A DNA stretch of 6,079 nucleotides, taken from contig CASDUB010000123.1 of assembly GCA_949283905.1 (NCBI GenBank), forward strand, positions 1 to 6,079, written 5' to 3'. A model generated the notes under the pieces. The model had not been told where the DNA came from and ran no database searches. It was given only the letters and a program-made list of their open reading frames with translations. Of the stretch, positions 5,390-6,079 are shown piece by piece; the first letter of the stretch is position 1; each line of letters begins with the position of its first letter. This DNA is from an uncultured Lachnospiraceae bacterium. GTDB taxonomy: Bacteria; Bacillota; Clostridia; Lachnospirales; Lachnospiraceae. The position numbers were made by a program, and so were the translations under genes.

Positions 5390-6079
5390 ATGAATGTAAT
5401 TATGCCTTTAATACAGACAGCTCTTGAGCTGGGGTTATGCGGAGCGTTAACAGTTATGGCGCTTTACTTAAGCTATACAATGTTAAATGTTTGCGACCTG
5501 TCGACAGACGGATGCTATACGCTTGGAGCGGCAGTCGGAGCAACCGTGGCAATAAGCGGCCATCCGTATCTTGCGATCGTCGCGGCTATGCTTGCGGGTG
5601 TATTATCAGGATTTGTAACCGCATTCCTTCAGACTAAAATGGGCATTGACAGCCTGCTTGCCGGTATCGTAGTAAATACGGCGCTCTATTCCATAAATAT
5701 AGCTGTTATGGGCGGATCATCTCTTTTAAATATGAATACGACGGAGACGGTATTTACAAAGATGAAAGATCTTCTTGAAGGAACAATATTCAGCGAACAG
5801 TATTCATTGATCGTTATACTTATAGCTGTAATAGCCGTTGCGGTATTTTTGATATTTTTCCTGAAAACAAGACTCGGTCTTGCGATAAGAGCAACCGGAA
5901 ACAATCCGGCTATGGTAAAATCATCCTCGATCAATACTGCATTTACAACTATAATAGGACTTTGCGTTGCAAATGCGTTTACGGCGCTCTCCGGATGCCT
6001 TATGGCTCAGTCACAGAAATCGGTGAATATTGATATCGGAACGGGTATGGTAACTATCGCCCTTGCATCTCTTCTGATC
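5390..6079 (+). CDS. trpY: ABC transporter permease, partial (TrpY-like)
   Basis: Open to the end of the window without a stop, giving 230 residues of the N-terminal part; the family usually has about 290-310. It is a BPD_transp_2 (LivH/RbsC-type) membrane permease. Hydrophobic segments lie at about 10-33, 42-57, 60-80, 88-108, 138-158 and 184-206, with another starting near 217. The cytoplasmic loop LGLAIRATGNNPAMVKSS (162-179) is the conserved coupling region that contacts the ATPase. The ATG at 5390 follows GAAAGGAA (5373-5380) by nine bases; a second in-frame ATG at 5402 is farther from the site. The gene is 34 bases behind the binding-protein gene with no terminator between, so it shares the T-box. 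An ATPase gene (trpZ-like) should follow outside the window. The visible part has no tryptophan residue. Confidence 0.9.
   Translation, partial: MNVIMPLIQTALELGLCGALTVMALYLSYTMLNVCDLSTDGCYTLGAAVGATVAISGHPYLAIVAAMLAGVLSGFVTAFLQTKMGIDSLLAGIVVNTALYSINIAVMGGSSLLNMNTTETVFTKMKDLLEGTIFSEQYSLIVILIAVIAVAVFLIFFLKTRLGLAIRATGNNPAMVKSSSINTAFTTIIGLCVANAFTALSGCLMAQSQKSVNIDIGTGMVTIALASLLI

Noticed and set aside
5437..5637. 66-codon + strand open frame
   Set aside because: It is out of frame within the ABC permease, whose own frame (from 5390) has a ribosome binding site and clear membrane segments.

Overview
The window reads as a chromosomal piece from an anaerobic low-to-mid GC Bacillota, most likely a clostridial (Lachnospiraceae-like) genome. 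The grounds are strong AGGAGG/AAAGGGG-type ribosome binding sites, two RNA regulators typical of Bacillota (a glycine riboswitch and a T-box), a clostridial-looking GlmS, and AGA/ATA-rich codon use. The genus assignment is inference. All genes lie on the + strand and the coding regions look intact.

Layout. (1) Positions 1-187 hold the leader of an AGCS-family sodium:alanine/glycine symporter (188-1570). The leader contains one complete glycine riboswitch aptamer (about 43-121) and a compact expression platform that runs into the start codon. A strong intrinsic terminator follows at 1608-1663. (2) A good promoter (1699-1727) starts a second unit: an unrecognised 78-residue protein (1761-1997), then, after 27 bases, glmS (2025-3893), the entry enzyme of amino-sugar and cell-wall precursor synthesis. 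No glmS ribozyme is visible. (3) A promoter with a consensus -35 box (3936-3964) leads into a full-length T-box leader (about 3971-4257). It carries a UGG (Trp) specifier, a UGGC tRNA-acceptor bulge and a clean antiterminator/terminator pair. Behind it are a lipoprotein of the ABC_sub_bind (DUF534, TrpX) family (4279-5355) and the start of an ABC permease (5390 to the window end, no stop reached). This is the beginning of a tryptophan-uptake ABC operon.

How it works together. The first and third units are amino-acid transporters controlled by RNAs that sense the amino acid directly (glycine) or through its uncharged tRNA (tRNA-Trp). The middle unit is a housekeeping sugar-phosphate aminotransferase plus a small unknown protein.

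No wholly new multi-gene system is visible. The points most worth a second look are: two alternative helices in the glycine leader that could form a translational switch (a 12-bp partner for the aptamer 5' strand, and a 12-bp hairpin that pairs the start codon and loops out the Shine-Dalgarno); the complete absence of tryptophan from the 588 visible residues of the Trp-regulated transporter; the small orphan gene before glmS; and a 12-residue insertion in the GlmS glutaminase domain.
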